Source: Paenibacillus selenitireducens
GTDB taxonomy: Bacteria > Bacillota > Bacilli > Paenibacillales > Paenibacillaceae
NCBI RefSeq assembly: GCF_002021565.1
Contig: NZ_MSZX01000001.1
Coordinates: 124,027 to 188,026, forward strand
Direction of reading: 5' to 3'
DNA: 64,000 nucleotides
A model generated the notes under the pieces. That model was not told where the DNA came from. It worked only from the letters and a program-made list of their open reading frames with translations, and did not search any database. Positions 46,904 to 54,194 of this stretch are shown piece by piece. Made by a program: the position numbers and the translations under genes. The stretch's first letter is position 1, and each line of letters begins with the position of its first letter.

Positions 46904-47727
46904 CAACATTCTTTTACAGCAAGAGGAATTTACAGTCGTGGCAGCGTATTGGTGAAGAGAAAGAAGCTTTATTGATTGGATATTTTGTTGCAGGAGACCC
47001 CGATATGGAGAAATCCATTGAAATTGCGCGAGACTCGGTAACGGCTGGGATTGATATTCTAGAGATCGGTATTCCGAGCGAAAATCCGTTCTTGGATGGC
47101 GCAGTGATTCAGCGTGGACATGCTAGGGTACAGCATTTAAGTGATGAAGCTCATGATCATGGGTGGTTGCTGACTTATATGCGACGCCTTCGGCAGGAAG
47201 TCGATCGACCGATCTGGGCGATGGGATATAAGAAGGAGCTTCTGGAAGAAGGGATTGCTTACCAGCTTGCGGAAGAGGGATTGATCGACGGCTTAGTGAT
47301 GCCGGATACGAACATCGAAGAACAAAAGAAGGTACAAGCGAAGGTTGCTCCATTCGGCGTTGATATTGTCGGATTTGTCAACAATGCGATCTCGGATGAA
47401 GATATGGAGACGGTATGTCAGAGCTTAAATATTCTCTATGCACAGCTCTATACGGGGGCGACGGGAAATCCACTGGCAAGCTCCAGCAATAACTTGGCTG
47501 ATTTGTATGACAAAGCCAGAACCTTTACCGATTCGGCGATGATTGTGGCAGGATTCGGGCTTCGTTCGCCGGAACGCGTGAAGTACGTCATAGATAGCGG
47601 ATTTGAGGGAGCTGTCGTAGGTTCTGTGCTTGTAGCGCGCTGCGAGAACGGTGAACAGGATTATTTGTACCGATTAATCGCTGACATGAAGCAGAATACG
47701 GCCATCGAAGAGCTGGGGAGGGAATAA
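46900..47727 (+). CDS. TrpA-like lyase in a sugar operon
   Basis: A 275-residue homologue of the tryptophan synthase alpha subunit, a TIM barrel that splits indole-glycerol phosphate to glyceraldehyde 3-phosphate. Start ATG 46900 overlaps the permease stop. Catalytic residues are kept with native spacing: Glu55 in LEIGIP and Asp66 in LDGAVIQ, matching Salmonella Glu49 and Asp60. The phosphate site looks intact (TGATGNP, AGFGLRSPE, VVGSVLV), so the substrate is probably phosphorylated. There is no trpB or other trp gene nearby. Between a sugar permease and an FGGY kinase, it probably cleaves a phosphosugar. The reaction is inferred. Confidence 0.85.
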   Translation: MTTFFYSKRNLQSWQRIGEEKEALLIGYFVAGDPDMEKSIEIARDSVTAGIDILEIGIPSENPFLDGAVIQRGHARVQHLSDEAHDHGWLLTYMRRLRQEVDRPIWAMGYKKELLEEGIAYQLAEEGLIDGLVMPDTNIEEQKKVQAKVAPFGVDIVGFVNNAISDEDMETVCQSLNILYAQLYTGATGNPLASSSNNLADLYDKARTFTDSAMIVAGFGLRSPERVKYVIDSGFEGAVVGSVLVARCENGEQDYLYRLIADMKQNTAIEELGRE

Positions 47728-47729
47728 CC

Positions 47730-49238
47730 GTGGGCTATATCGCTGCGTTTGATATCGGAACCACGAATGCGAAGGGCGTGCTCGTTCGTCATGACGGTAC
47801 GATGTCGCACGAACAGAATGTCCCCTTACATACACTGCATCGCGAGGGAACAGTGGAACAAGATCCCGAGCAATGGCTAGATGCGATTCGGACCATTGCG
47901 GATGCGTGGTGGACAGCAGGTGTTCCTTCGGACGAAGTGGAGCTGTTGTCGTTCAGTGGACAGATGCAGGATTGTATTCCGATTCGTGCAAATGGACAGC
48001 CTGTTCGCCCAGCCATTCTCTACTCGGATGGACGAGGTTTCGCGCAAGCGGAGCGGGTGAAGCAGGAATTGGGTTCGGAGCATATCTTTGAAGTTACAGG
48101 AAATGCGATGGACGGCACATTGACCTTTCCCAAGATCTTGTGGATGAAGCAGCATGAGCCAGAACTTGAAGCGCAAACCTCATGGTTTCTGATTAGCTCC
48201 AAAGACTATATTGTATTCCATTTGACAGGTGTAGCAGTGTCAGATCCGACTTCGGCAGCAACCGCTGGCATGATGAATCTACGTACACGACAGTGGGAGA
48301 CAAGCTGGCTCGATCGATATGGGGTGGAAGTAACGAAACTTCCACCGCTGCTAGCAACAGACGAGATCGCGGGGACAGTTCACGCGGAAGCAGCAAGAAT
48401 AACTGGATTTGCAGTCAGAACACCTGTGTTGTGCGGTATTGGGGATGCTGGGGCAACAACGATCGGTGCGGGTGTAACGGGCGATGGCGAAATGTACGGC
48501 TATTTAGGTACAACAGGCTGGGTCGGCATGACCGCATCGGAGAAGCTGCCAGCAGAGAATCATGTCTTTCATCTTGCGCATCCGGCTTCAGAATTGATCA
48601 TCGCTGTAGCGCCATTATTGAATGCTGGCAATGCTCATCAATGGGCGGTTAAGACCTTTGGTGACATGGGGCTGAAAGATGGGGCTCCGACGAATGAGAC
48701 ATATCAAGCGTTCGAAGAAGCGTTGTCCAACGAGGATCGATCACAGAACCAGGTGTTATTTCTTCCGTATTTGAATGGCGAACGAACGCCTGTACAAGAT
48801 CAAGCGGCGACAGGCTGTTTCATTGGATTACAGCAGACGACGACCAAGGCGATGATGGGCTGTGCGGTATTGGAAGGCGTGGCCTTTGCGATGAAGCAAG
48901 TTCAACAGCTCTTGGTTAAGCCTAGCGGAGATGACAAGCCATTGATATTCATTGGCGGCGGGAGCAAGAGTGCCGTCTGGTGTCAGATGCTTGCCGATAT
49001 CTTTGGGGTAGAGGTTCGCGTTCCGGAAGAGTCCCAGTTTCTCCCGGCCCTAGGTGCCGCAGCGGCAGGATTTATTCGTTTAGGGTGGGTGCAGAGTTAT
49101 TCTGAATTTGCTGATCGATATATCTTATCGTTCTCATCGAAGAAATATCTTCCGAATTCATCCCTCTACATGCACTATCAAAAGAAATATGAACGCTATG
49201 TAAACATCTATCCCTCGGTTAAATATTTGTTTACATGA
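47730..49238 (+). CDS. FGGY-family carbohydrate kinase
   Basis: Sugar kinase of 502 residues, xylulokinase-like. It starts GTG 47730, two bases after the TrpA-like stop, with GGGGAGGG upstream. N-terminal phosphate loop AFDIGTTNAKGVLV, substrate motif FSGQMQDCIPIR, GTTGWVG, and C-terminal GGGSKSAVWCQMLADIF. Since xylB lies 5.6 kb upstream, this one probably acts on another sugar, supplying the phosphorylated substrate for the TrpA-like lyase. The last gene of the SorC operon; a strong terminator follows. Confidence 0.92.
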   Translation: MGYIAAFDIGTTNAKGVLVRHDGTMSHEQNVPLHTLHREGTVEQDPEQWLDAIRTIADAWWTAGVPSDEVELLSFSGQMQDCIPIRANGQPVRPAILYSDGRGFAQAERVKQELGSEHIFEVTGNAMDGTLTFPKILWMKQHEPELEAQTSWFLISSKDYIVFHLTGVAVSDPTSAATAGMMNLRTRQWETSWLDRYGVEVTKLPPLLATDEIAGTVHAEAARITGFAVRTPVLCGIGDAGATTIGAGVTGDGEMYGYLGTTGWVGMTASEKLPAENHVFHLAHPASELIIAVAPLLNAGNAHQWAVKTFGDMGLKDGAPTNETYQAFEEALSNEDRSQNQVLFLPYLNGERTPVQDQAATGCFIGLQQTTTKAMMGCAVLEGVAFAMKQVQQLLVKPSGDDKPLIFIGGGSKSAVWCQMLADIFGVEVRVPEESQFLPALGAAAAGFIRLGWVQSYSEFADRYILSFSSKKYLPNSSLYMHYQKKYERYVNIYPSVKYLFT

Positions 49239-49252
49239 TCTTTAGATCGAAG

Positions 49253-49295
49253 AACCAGATTTCTCGCCAAAGCGGCATGAAATCTGGTTTTTTTT
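49253..49295 (+). terminator. Terminator ending the SorC operon
   Basis: AACCAGATTTC pairs perfectly with GAAATCTGGTT (11 bp) around a 15-base loop, then eight T residues. Confidence 0.93.
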
Positions 49296-49398
49296 GTTTA
49301 TCGAAAACCTTGTTAGGTCTTATGTCGTGTTTCCATAGGGAGCTGGATTCAAGCGGCTTTATAACGTAAATCCGTTGTAAGGTCTTTTTAACTATGCA

Positions 49399-49449
49399 TT
49401 TTCATGATTTTTCATATTCCTTCACAATTCCTTTATTGAATATTAATAT
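49399..49449 (+). promoter_or_regulatory. Possible promoter with repeated TTC(A) hexamers before the second pst set
   Basis: TTCATG (49401), TTCATA (49411), TTCACA (49421) and TTTATT (49432) recur every 10-11 bases, loosely like a PHO box. TTCACA also pairs with TAATAT (49444-49449) across 17 bases as a promoter. The hexamers are poor matches to TTWACA, so PhoP control is only a possibility. Confidence 0.3.
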
Positions 49450-49564
49450 TCGGCAAACATTTCCATGGAAATGACTTAACAATCCTATGTGAAAATCAAT
49501 ATAGAAACAAAAACAACGCAAGTGACTGATTCGCACTATAAATTCTAAAGATTGGGTGAAAACA

Positions 49565-51001
49565 ATGAAACAAAAAATGTTGAGCATGGTCGTAGCATCC
49601 GCACTCGTAACGGCGGCAGTAGCAACAGCAACAGCAAGTGCAGCACCGGTTGAGAAACAACCAACGAAGGTATCCGCAATTACCGATGTTCGTAATGTTC
49701 TAGCAAATCCGATCGTCAATGCAACGCTTGTCGTAGATGGCACCAGCAGCACGGTGAAATCGATCAAAGACGGCAGCAACGTACTATACGCGGCGGCAGA
49801 CCTTGCAAATGCATTAGGTGCAAGCTACATAAACAATGGAAATGCAGTAACGTTGTTGAATGAATTCCATGCAGTTGAGCTAACGGCTGGTAGCGTTGCT
49901 TACAAGTTGAATGGCCAGGATGCAGACTTCACGGTCGCTCCGAAAGAACTGAATGGCTCGGTGTTCGTGGAACTCTCCGAAGTGGTTGACGCATTGGGCG
50001 GTCAAATCGAAGGCAGTAATCAAATTCATACCATCAAAGTACTTTCCGGCGTTTTCTCCGCACCTCGTTTCGTGAACAATACAACGGTCATCGTGAATAA
50101 AGATGATGCAGAAACAACCGAAGTATATAAACTACGCACAGCAAATAACAAGAATGAAGTGTTCTCAATTGTGGATGAAGCATCGACATTAGTCGTATCG
50201 CCAGACGGCAAATACGGCGTATACACGAATGAAAATGCGCAATTGATCTTGGTGAACACCGCAACAGGTACTTCCCAATTATGGAGCAGCGACAGTTCTG
50301 TAAAAACAGATATTACGTGGACGGCAGACAGTCAAAAAATCTATTTTGCACAAGGTGACAAGCAAGAGAAAATCGGTACAGCGACAGTAGATAGCACGGC
50401 AGTGAAAACAGTTCTTGCTGATAAAGTAGAGAACAAAGCAGATGTTCACGTGTCTGCAGACGGCAAAAAATTGCTGTATACGGTGAATGTAACGGGTGTA
50501 GCGAATAGTGACAAAGACAGCACAGAAGCATCGTTAACGATTGACTATTCCAAAGCAGGTTCGCAGCTATTTTCTCTCGATTTAACGAAAAAAGATGCAA
50601 AGGCTGTTCAGTTAACCAAAGCGTTGGATAACAAATTGTACGGCAGCGTATTGAATGATGGTCGCGTGGTTTACATCAGCGCAGACTCCGAAGGCAAAGT
50701 AGAGAACGATGTATTGAAAGTGATCTCCGCGGACGCGAAGAACATGACAGATTTAGTCGCAGATGCGAACGTGATCTGGGATGGGGTTACCGTAAATGAT
50801 GAGTTGATCGTTGCAACCCAAAATGCAGCAGGTACGAAAGTATTTGCCTTAGCGAATGACGGATCGAAAAAAGAACTTTACAGCACAACCCAAGACGTAA
50901 CGGAAATCGCTATTTCCGGTGACGGTACTCAAATCGCACTGATCGCAGATGGCAAGGTCGTCGTGGTAAGTGGCGGGGAAGCCGTAACTTTAACGAAGTA
51001 A
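49565..51001 (+). CDS. Exported protein with copper-amine-oxidase-N domain and propeller-like repeats
   Basis: A 478-residue secreted protein of unknown role. ATG 49565 follows GGGTGA; the earlier GTG 49556 overlaps that site. A signal peptide ends at TASA/AP. Residues about 45-150 resemble the CuAO N-terminal domain repeated in Paenibacillus exported proteins (NVLYAAADLANALGASY, SVFVELSEVVDALGG). The remainder has TolB/WD-like repeats: VSPDGKYGVYT, WTADSQKIYFA, VSADGKKLLYT, ISGDGTQIALI. It stands 44 bases before the second pstS and is probably co-transcribed, so it may assist phosphate capture at the surface. Confidence 0.8.
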   Translation: MKQKMLSMVVASALVTAAVATATASAAPVEKQPTKVSAITDVRNVLANPIVNATLVVDGTSSTVKSIKDGSNVLYAAADLANALGASYINNGNAVTLLNEFHAVELTAGSVAYKLNGQDADFTVAPKELNGSVFVELSEVVDALGGQIEGSNQIHTIKVLSGVFSAPRFVNNTTVIVNKDDAETTEVYKLRTANNKNEVFSIVDEASTLVVSPDGKYGVYTNENAQLILVNTATGTSQLWSSDSSVKTDITWTADSQKIYFAQGDKQEKIGTATVDSTAVKTVLADKVENKADVHVSADGKKLLYTVNVTGVANSDKDSTEASLTIDYSKAGSQLFSLDLTKKDAKAVQLTKALDNKLYGSVLNDGRVVYISADSEGKVENDVLKVISADAKNMTDLVADANVIWDGVTVNDELIVATQNAAGTKVFALANDGSKKELYSTTQDVTEIAISGDGTQIALIADGKVVVVSGGEAVTLTK

Positions 51002-51045
51002 TCCCTAATAAATAGCTTTCTAAAAACGAGAGGAGCATTTCAATC

Positions 51046-51903
51046 ATGAAATTATTCAGAAGATTTTCCATTCTTACATTAGCAACGATGTTCGTATTAA
51101 CCTCTGCTGTTGCAGGTTCCGCATCTGCGGCTAGCAGCTTGAAAGGTAAAATTACCATTAACGGTTCGACAGCACTTCTACCATTAACACTTCAAGCAGC
51201 CAAAGAATTCCAAAAATTGAACCCGAAGGTTTCCTTCGCAGCTTCCGGTAAAGGTTCCGTAACTGGCCCTCAAGCGGTAAGCAAAGGGATTGCTGATATC
51301 GGCGCTTGTGACTGGGATGCAAGCACAGACGTACCTGGATTCAAAGCATTCGATGGGCAAGTTGCGAACAAAGTGGCAGTCATTCCTTTTGCAACAGTTG
51401 TTAACAACAATGTGAAAGTGGATAGCTTAACAACGGAGCAATTGAAAGGCATCTACTCTGGTAAAATTACGAACTGGAAAGATGTTGGTGGTGACGATGC
51501 GGACATCGTAGTCATCACACGTGCATTCGGTTCCGGTACACGCGTTAACTATCAAGCCAAAGCACTTGGCGGCGGCGATATCGTGAAGAAAAGCAAGAAC
51601 TACAAAGAAGTAGCTTCCAGCGGAGACATGAAAACAGCTGTATCTACAACGCCAAATGCGATTGGTTACATCGACTTGGTCTATGTAAACAGCGATTTGA
51701 AAGCATTGAAATTCAATGGTGTAGCTGCAACAACAGATAACGTGATCAACGGTAAATATAAAATTTGGTCTTATGGTTACTACATGACAAAAGGCCAACC
51801 AACTGGCGCTACAAAAGCATTCATTGAGTATGTTCAAAGCTCGAAATTCCAAACTACAACGGTGAAGAAAATGAAGTTCATCCCGTTGTCTGCAATGAAA
51901 TAA
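51046..51903 (+). CDS. PstS-like phosphate-binding protein, second copy, not a lipoprotein
   Basis: Phosphate-binding-type protein, 285 residues. Ligand loops are NGSTALLPLT, ASGKGSVTGPQAVSKGIADIG and RAFGSGTRVNYQ, which fit PstS. The signal peptide ends GSASA/AS with no lipobox cysteine, so the product is predicted to be released rather than anchored, unlike the first PstS. GAGAGGAGC precedes ATG. A hairpin separates it from pstC2. Confidence 0.88.
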   Translation: MKLFRRFSILTLATMFVLTSAVAGSASAASSLKGKITINGSTALLPLTLQAAKEFQKLNPKVSFAASGKGSVTGPQAVSKGIADIGACDWDASTDVPGFKAFDGQVANKVAVIPFATVVNNNVKVDSLTTEQLKGIYSGKITNWKDVGGDDADIVVITRAFGSGTRVNYQAKALGGGDIVKKSKNYKEVASSGDMKTAVSTTPNAIGYIDLVYVNSDLKALKFNGVAATTDNVINGKYKIWSYGYYMTKGQPTGATKAFIEYVQSSKFQTTTVKKMKFIPLSAMK

Positions 51904-51928
51904 GAAACGAATAGATCACAACCAAGTG

Positions 51929-51963
51929 ACCAGCCTCGAGCGATAGAGGGGCTGGTTCCTTTA
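51929..51963 (+). other. Intra-operon hairpin between the second pstS and pstC
   Basis: ACCAGCC pairs with GGCTGGT, extended by CTC/GAG inside, followed by TCCTTTAT. It is a weak terminator or decay barrier and would lower permease expression relative to binding protein. Confidence 0.65.
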
Positions 51964-51976
51964 TGGGAGGAACCAA

Positions 51977-52927
51977 ATGAGTACGCCAGTTCATGAACTG
52001 ACCAAGCAACAATCCATTCTTGTGAATTCGACAACCACATCAAAGTTTAACCGTATGGCACGCGTTCGGTTGACCAACCGACTGTTCAAAGGATACTTCT
52101 TATTCAGTATTCTGGCGCTGTGCTTCGTGTTAGCCTTAGTCATCATCTTTATTGGTAAGACGGGATTTCTTACCTTTAATACCCTATCGTTCTCAGAGTT
52201 CTTCTTGTCGATGAACTGGGCACCGGAAGAGGATCATTTCGGGGCAGGATTATTCATCATCAATACGATGATTTTAACCGGTCTAACCCTTCTGATCTCT
52301 GTCCCGATCTCGATTGCAATAGCTGTCTTTAATGCAGAGATTGCGCCGAATTGGTTCAAAAGCTTTATTCGTCCGGTGCTTGATCTGCTCGTCGGGATTC
52401 CATCGATTGTGTATGGTTATTTGGGCATGACAGTACTCATTCCTTTCATCCGTGATTTGACAGGTGAGAGCTTAGGCGACGGGATGTTAGCGGCAGCCCT
52501 CGTATTATCCCTTATGATTTTACCGACGATTAGCCGGATTAGTGATGATGCGATAACAGCTGTTCCGAAGAAATACCGTGAAGCAGCCTATGCATTAGGT
52601 TCCACGCGTTTACAGGTGATCTTCAAAATCGTAATACCGGCAGCAAGCCGCGGCATTGTCACGGCTATTATTCTGGGGATGACACGTGCGATCGGGGAGA
52701 CGATGGCGGTGGTCATGGTTATCGGGAATACGGCGCAGCTTGCAACGACACTCTTCACGCCTTCATCTGTTCTCACGAGCAATATCGTGATGCAGATTTC
52801 AAACGTTGAATTTGATTCAACTTGGAACTATGCATTACATATGATGGCGTTCTTGCTTCTAGCCATTTCCGTATTATTAATTTTGATTATCCGTTTCCTT
52901 CGGGCGAAAGGAGTGAAAGAGGCATGA
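51977..52927 (+). CDS. PstC-like phosphate permease, second copy
   Basis: Channel subunit of 316 residues with a soluble N-terminus of about 40 residues and about six helices. It contains VLDLLVGIPSIVYGYLGM and EAA loop REAAYALGSTRLQVIFKIVIP, as in PstC. GGGAGGA precedes ATG. Its stop overlaps the pstA2 start (ATGA). No ATPase gene follows in this set. Confidence 0.9.
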   Translation: MSTPVHELTKQQSILVNSTTTSKFNRMARVRLTNRLFKGYFLFSILALCFVLALVIIFIGKTGFLTFNTLSFSEFFLSMNWAPEEDHFGAGLFIINTMILTGLTLLISVPISIAIAVFNAEIAPNWFKSFIRPVLDLLVGIPSIVYGYLGMTVLIPFIRDLTGESLGDGMLAAALVLSLMILPTISRISDDAITAVPKKYREAAYALGSTRLQVIFKIVIPAASRGIVTAIILGMTRAIGETMAVVMVIGNTAQLATTLFTPSSVLTSNIVMQISNVEFDSTWNYALHMMAFLLLAISVLLILIIRFLRAKGVKEA

Positions 52928-53805
52928 GTAGTTTTTCAGCTACAAAACGGAATACGCGTGCACGCTTCTTCGATCGGACAGCGACTGCGTTATTCTGGGG
53001 AATCGGTATACTCATTCTTTTGGTTATCTTCTGGCTGCTCTATACGATCATGCATAAAGGCTTACCGAATATCACCCCGCAATTCCTTGTGAAGCTTCCA
53101 GAGGAAATCGATGCTGGCGGCGGTATCGGACCGATGTTGTTCAATTCCTTCTACGTTCTCTTCCTGTCATTAATCTTCTCCGTACCGATCGGGATCGGTG
53201 CAGGGATCTATATGGCAGAATATGCACCGGCGAACAAATTTACAGAAATTTTGCGAATTTGCGTGGAAGCTCTGTCTTCTGTACCGTCGATCGTATTCGG
53301 GATGTTGGGACTTGCCATTTTTGCAGAGTATTTTGGAATCGGATTAACGATTCTGGGCGGTTCGATCAGCTTAGCATTCTTGAACTTACCGATGCTGACA
53401 CGGGTTACGGAAGAAGCGATTCACGCGGTCCCAGCAGATTTGCGCAATGCATCTTATGCGCTTGGCACGACCAAGTTCCAATGTATTCGTACGGTGGTGC
53501 TTCCGGTCGCGTTGAATGCCATCGTAACAGGTGTCTGTCTCGTGGCAGGTCGTGCTTTCGGGGAATCGGCCGTCATTATTCTGACAGCAGGCTTAAGCAC
53601 GTCGGGCGAAATGTGGGATTTCAGTCTGTTCGCACCGGGTGAGACGTTAGCCGTGCATTTGTGGTATGTCCAATCCGAAGCGATCGTGGAGGATGCGCGT
53701 CAGATTGCAGATAAAGCTGCAGCGGTACTCGTGTTCGTCGTTCTCTTCATTAATATGGTGTTCCGGATTCCACTCTGGTTCAACAATCGTAAACTAAAGC
53801 GATGA
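52924..53805 (+). CDS. PstA-like phosphate permease, second copy
   Basis: Partner permease of 293 residues from ATG 52924, which overlaps the previous stop; an in-frame extension upstream lies inside pstC2 and is rejected. It has LRICVEALSSVPSIVFGMLGL and EAA loop RNASYALGTTKFQCIRTVVLP. The set ends here at a terminator, without pstB or phoU, so it must borrow PstB (30683-31438) or an unlinked ATPase. Confidence 0.9.
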   Translation: MSSFSATKRNTRARFFDRTATALFWGIGILILLVIFWLLYTIMHKGLPNITPQFLVKLPEEIDAGGGIGPMLFNSFYVLFLSLIFSVPIGIGAGIYMAEYAPANKFTEILRICVEALSSVPSIVFGMLGLAIFAEYFGIGLTILGGSISLAFLNLPMLTRVTEEAIHAVPADLRNASYALGTTKFQCIRTVVLPVALNAIVTGVCLVAGRAFGESAVIILTAGLSTSGEMWDFSLFAPGETLAVHLWYVQSEAIVEDARQIADKAAAVLVFVVLFINMVFRIPLWFNNRKLKR

Positions 53806-53831
53806 AAATCGCGCGCAGCCTGCGCACTTGT

Positions 53832-53878
53832 AAGCTTCTCCATTGAACGGTGTTTTTCACCGGTTGGGGAAGCTTTTT
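53832..53878 (+). terminator. Terminator after the second pst set
   Basis: AAGCTTCTCC pairs with GGGGAAGCTT, with an inner CGGTG/CACCG stem, followed by a T run. Confidence 0.85.
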
Positions 53879-53996
53879 CTGCATTTTTATGTCCACGTTT
53901 CCTATGGTATGATAGAGGGAAGAAATAAGCGTATTTCATTCTTTAAAAGGGTTAAATGGACTTCTTTTGAGAAATTTGGTGAATGTAGCGGAGTAG

Positions 53997-54110
53997 CTGA
54001 AATCGTTCTATAGAAGCGTCAGCGTTCGCCTTTGTACTCGGATTTCAACCCTTTCTGGGGTTATCAAATCAAGAAATCGGAGTACAAGAGCGATCGGAAG
54101 AATGATTCAG
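53997..54110. repeat. Imperfect 114-bp palindrome before polA
   Basis: Outer arms CTGAAATCGTTC and GAATGATTCAG, and inner arms GTACTCGGATTTC (54034-54046) and GAAATCGGAGTAC (54073-54085), pair with few mismatches. The inner left arm resembles GCTCCCGGATTTC beside the repeat at 18 kb. It lies in the 389-bp gap before polA. No coding frame. Confidence 0.65.
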
Positions 54111-54194
54111 ATGTGCAGCGACCGTTCATCATATTCCCATATGGATGATTTAACTTGTTTAACCCAATGAAATCACTTAATTAGAGGTGTATTT

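Noticed and set aside
47730-49238. Calling the FGGY kinase a second xylB
   Set aside because: xylB is already present with xylA. This kinase belongs to a separate SorC operon with a lyase, so a different sugar is more likely.
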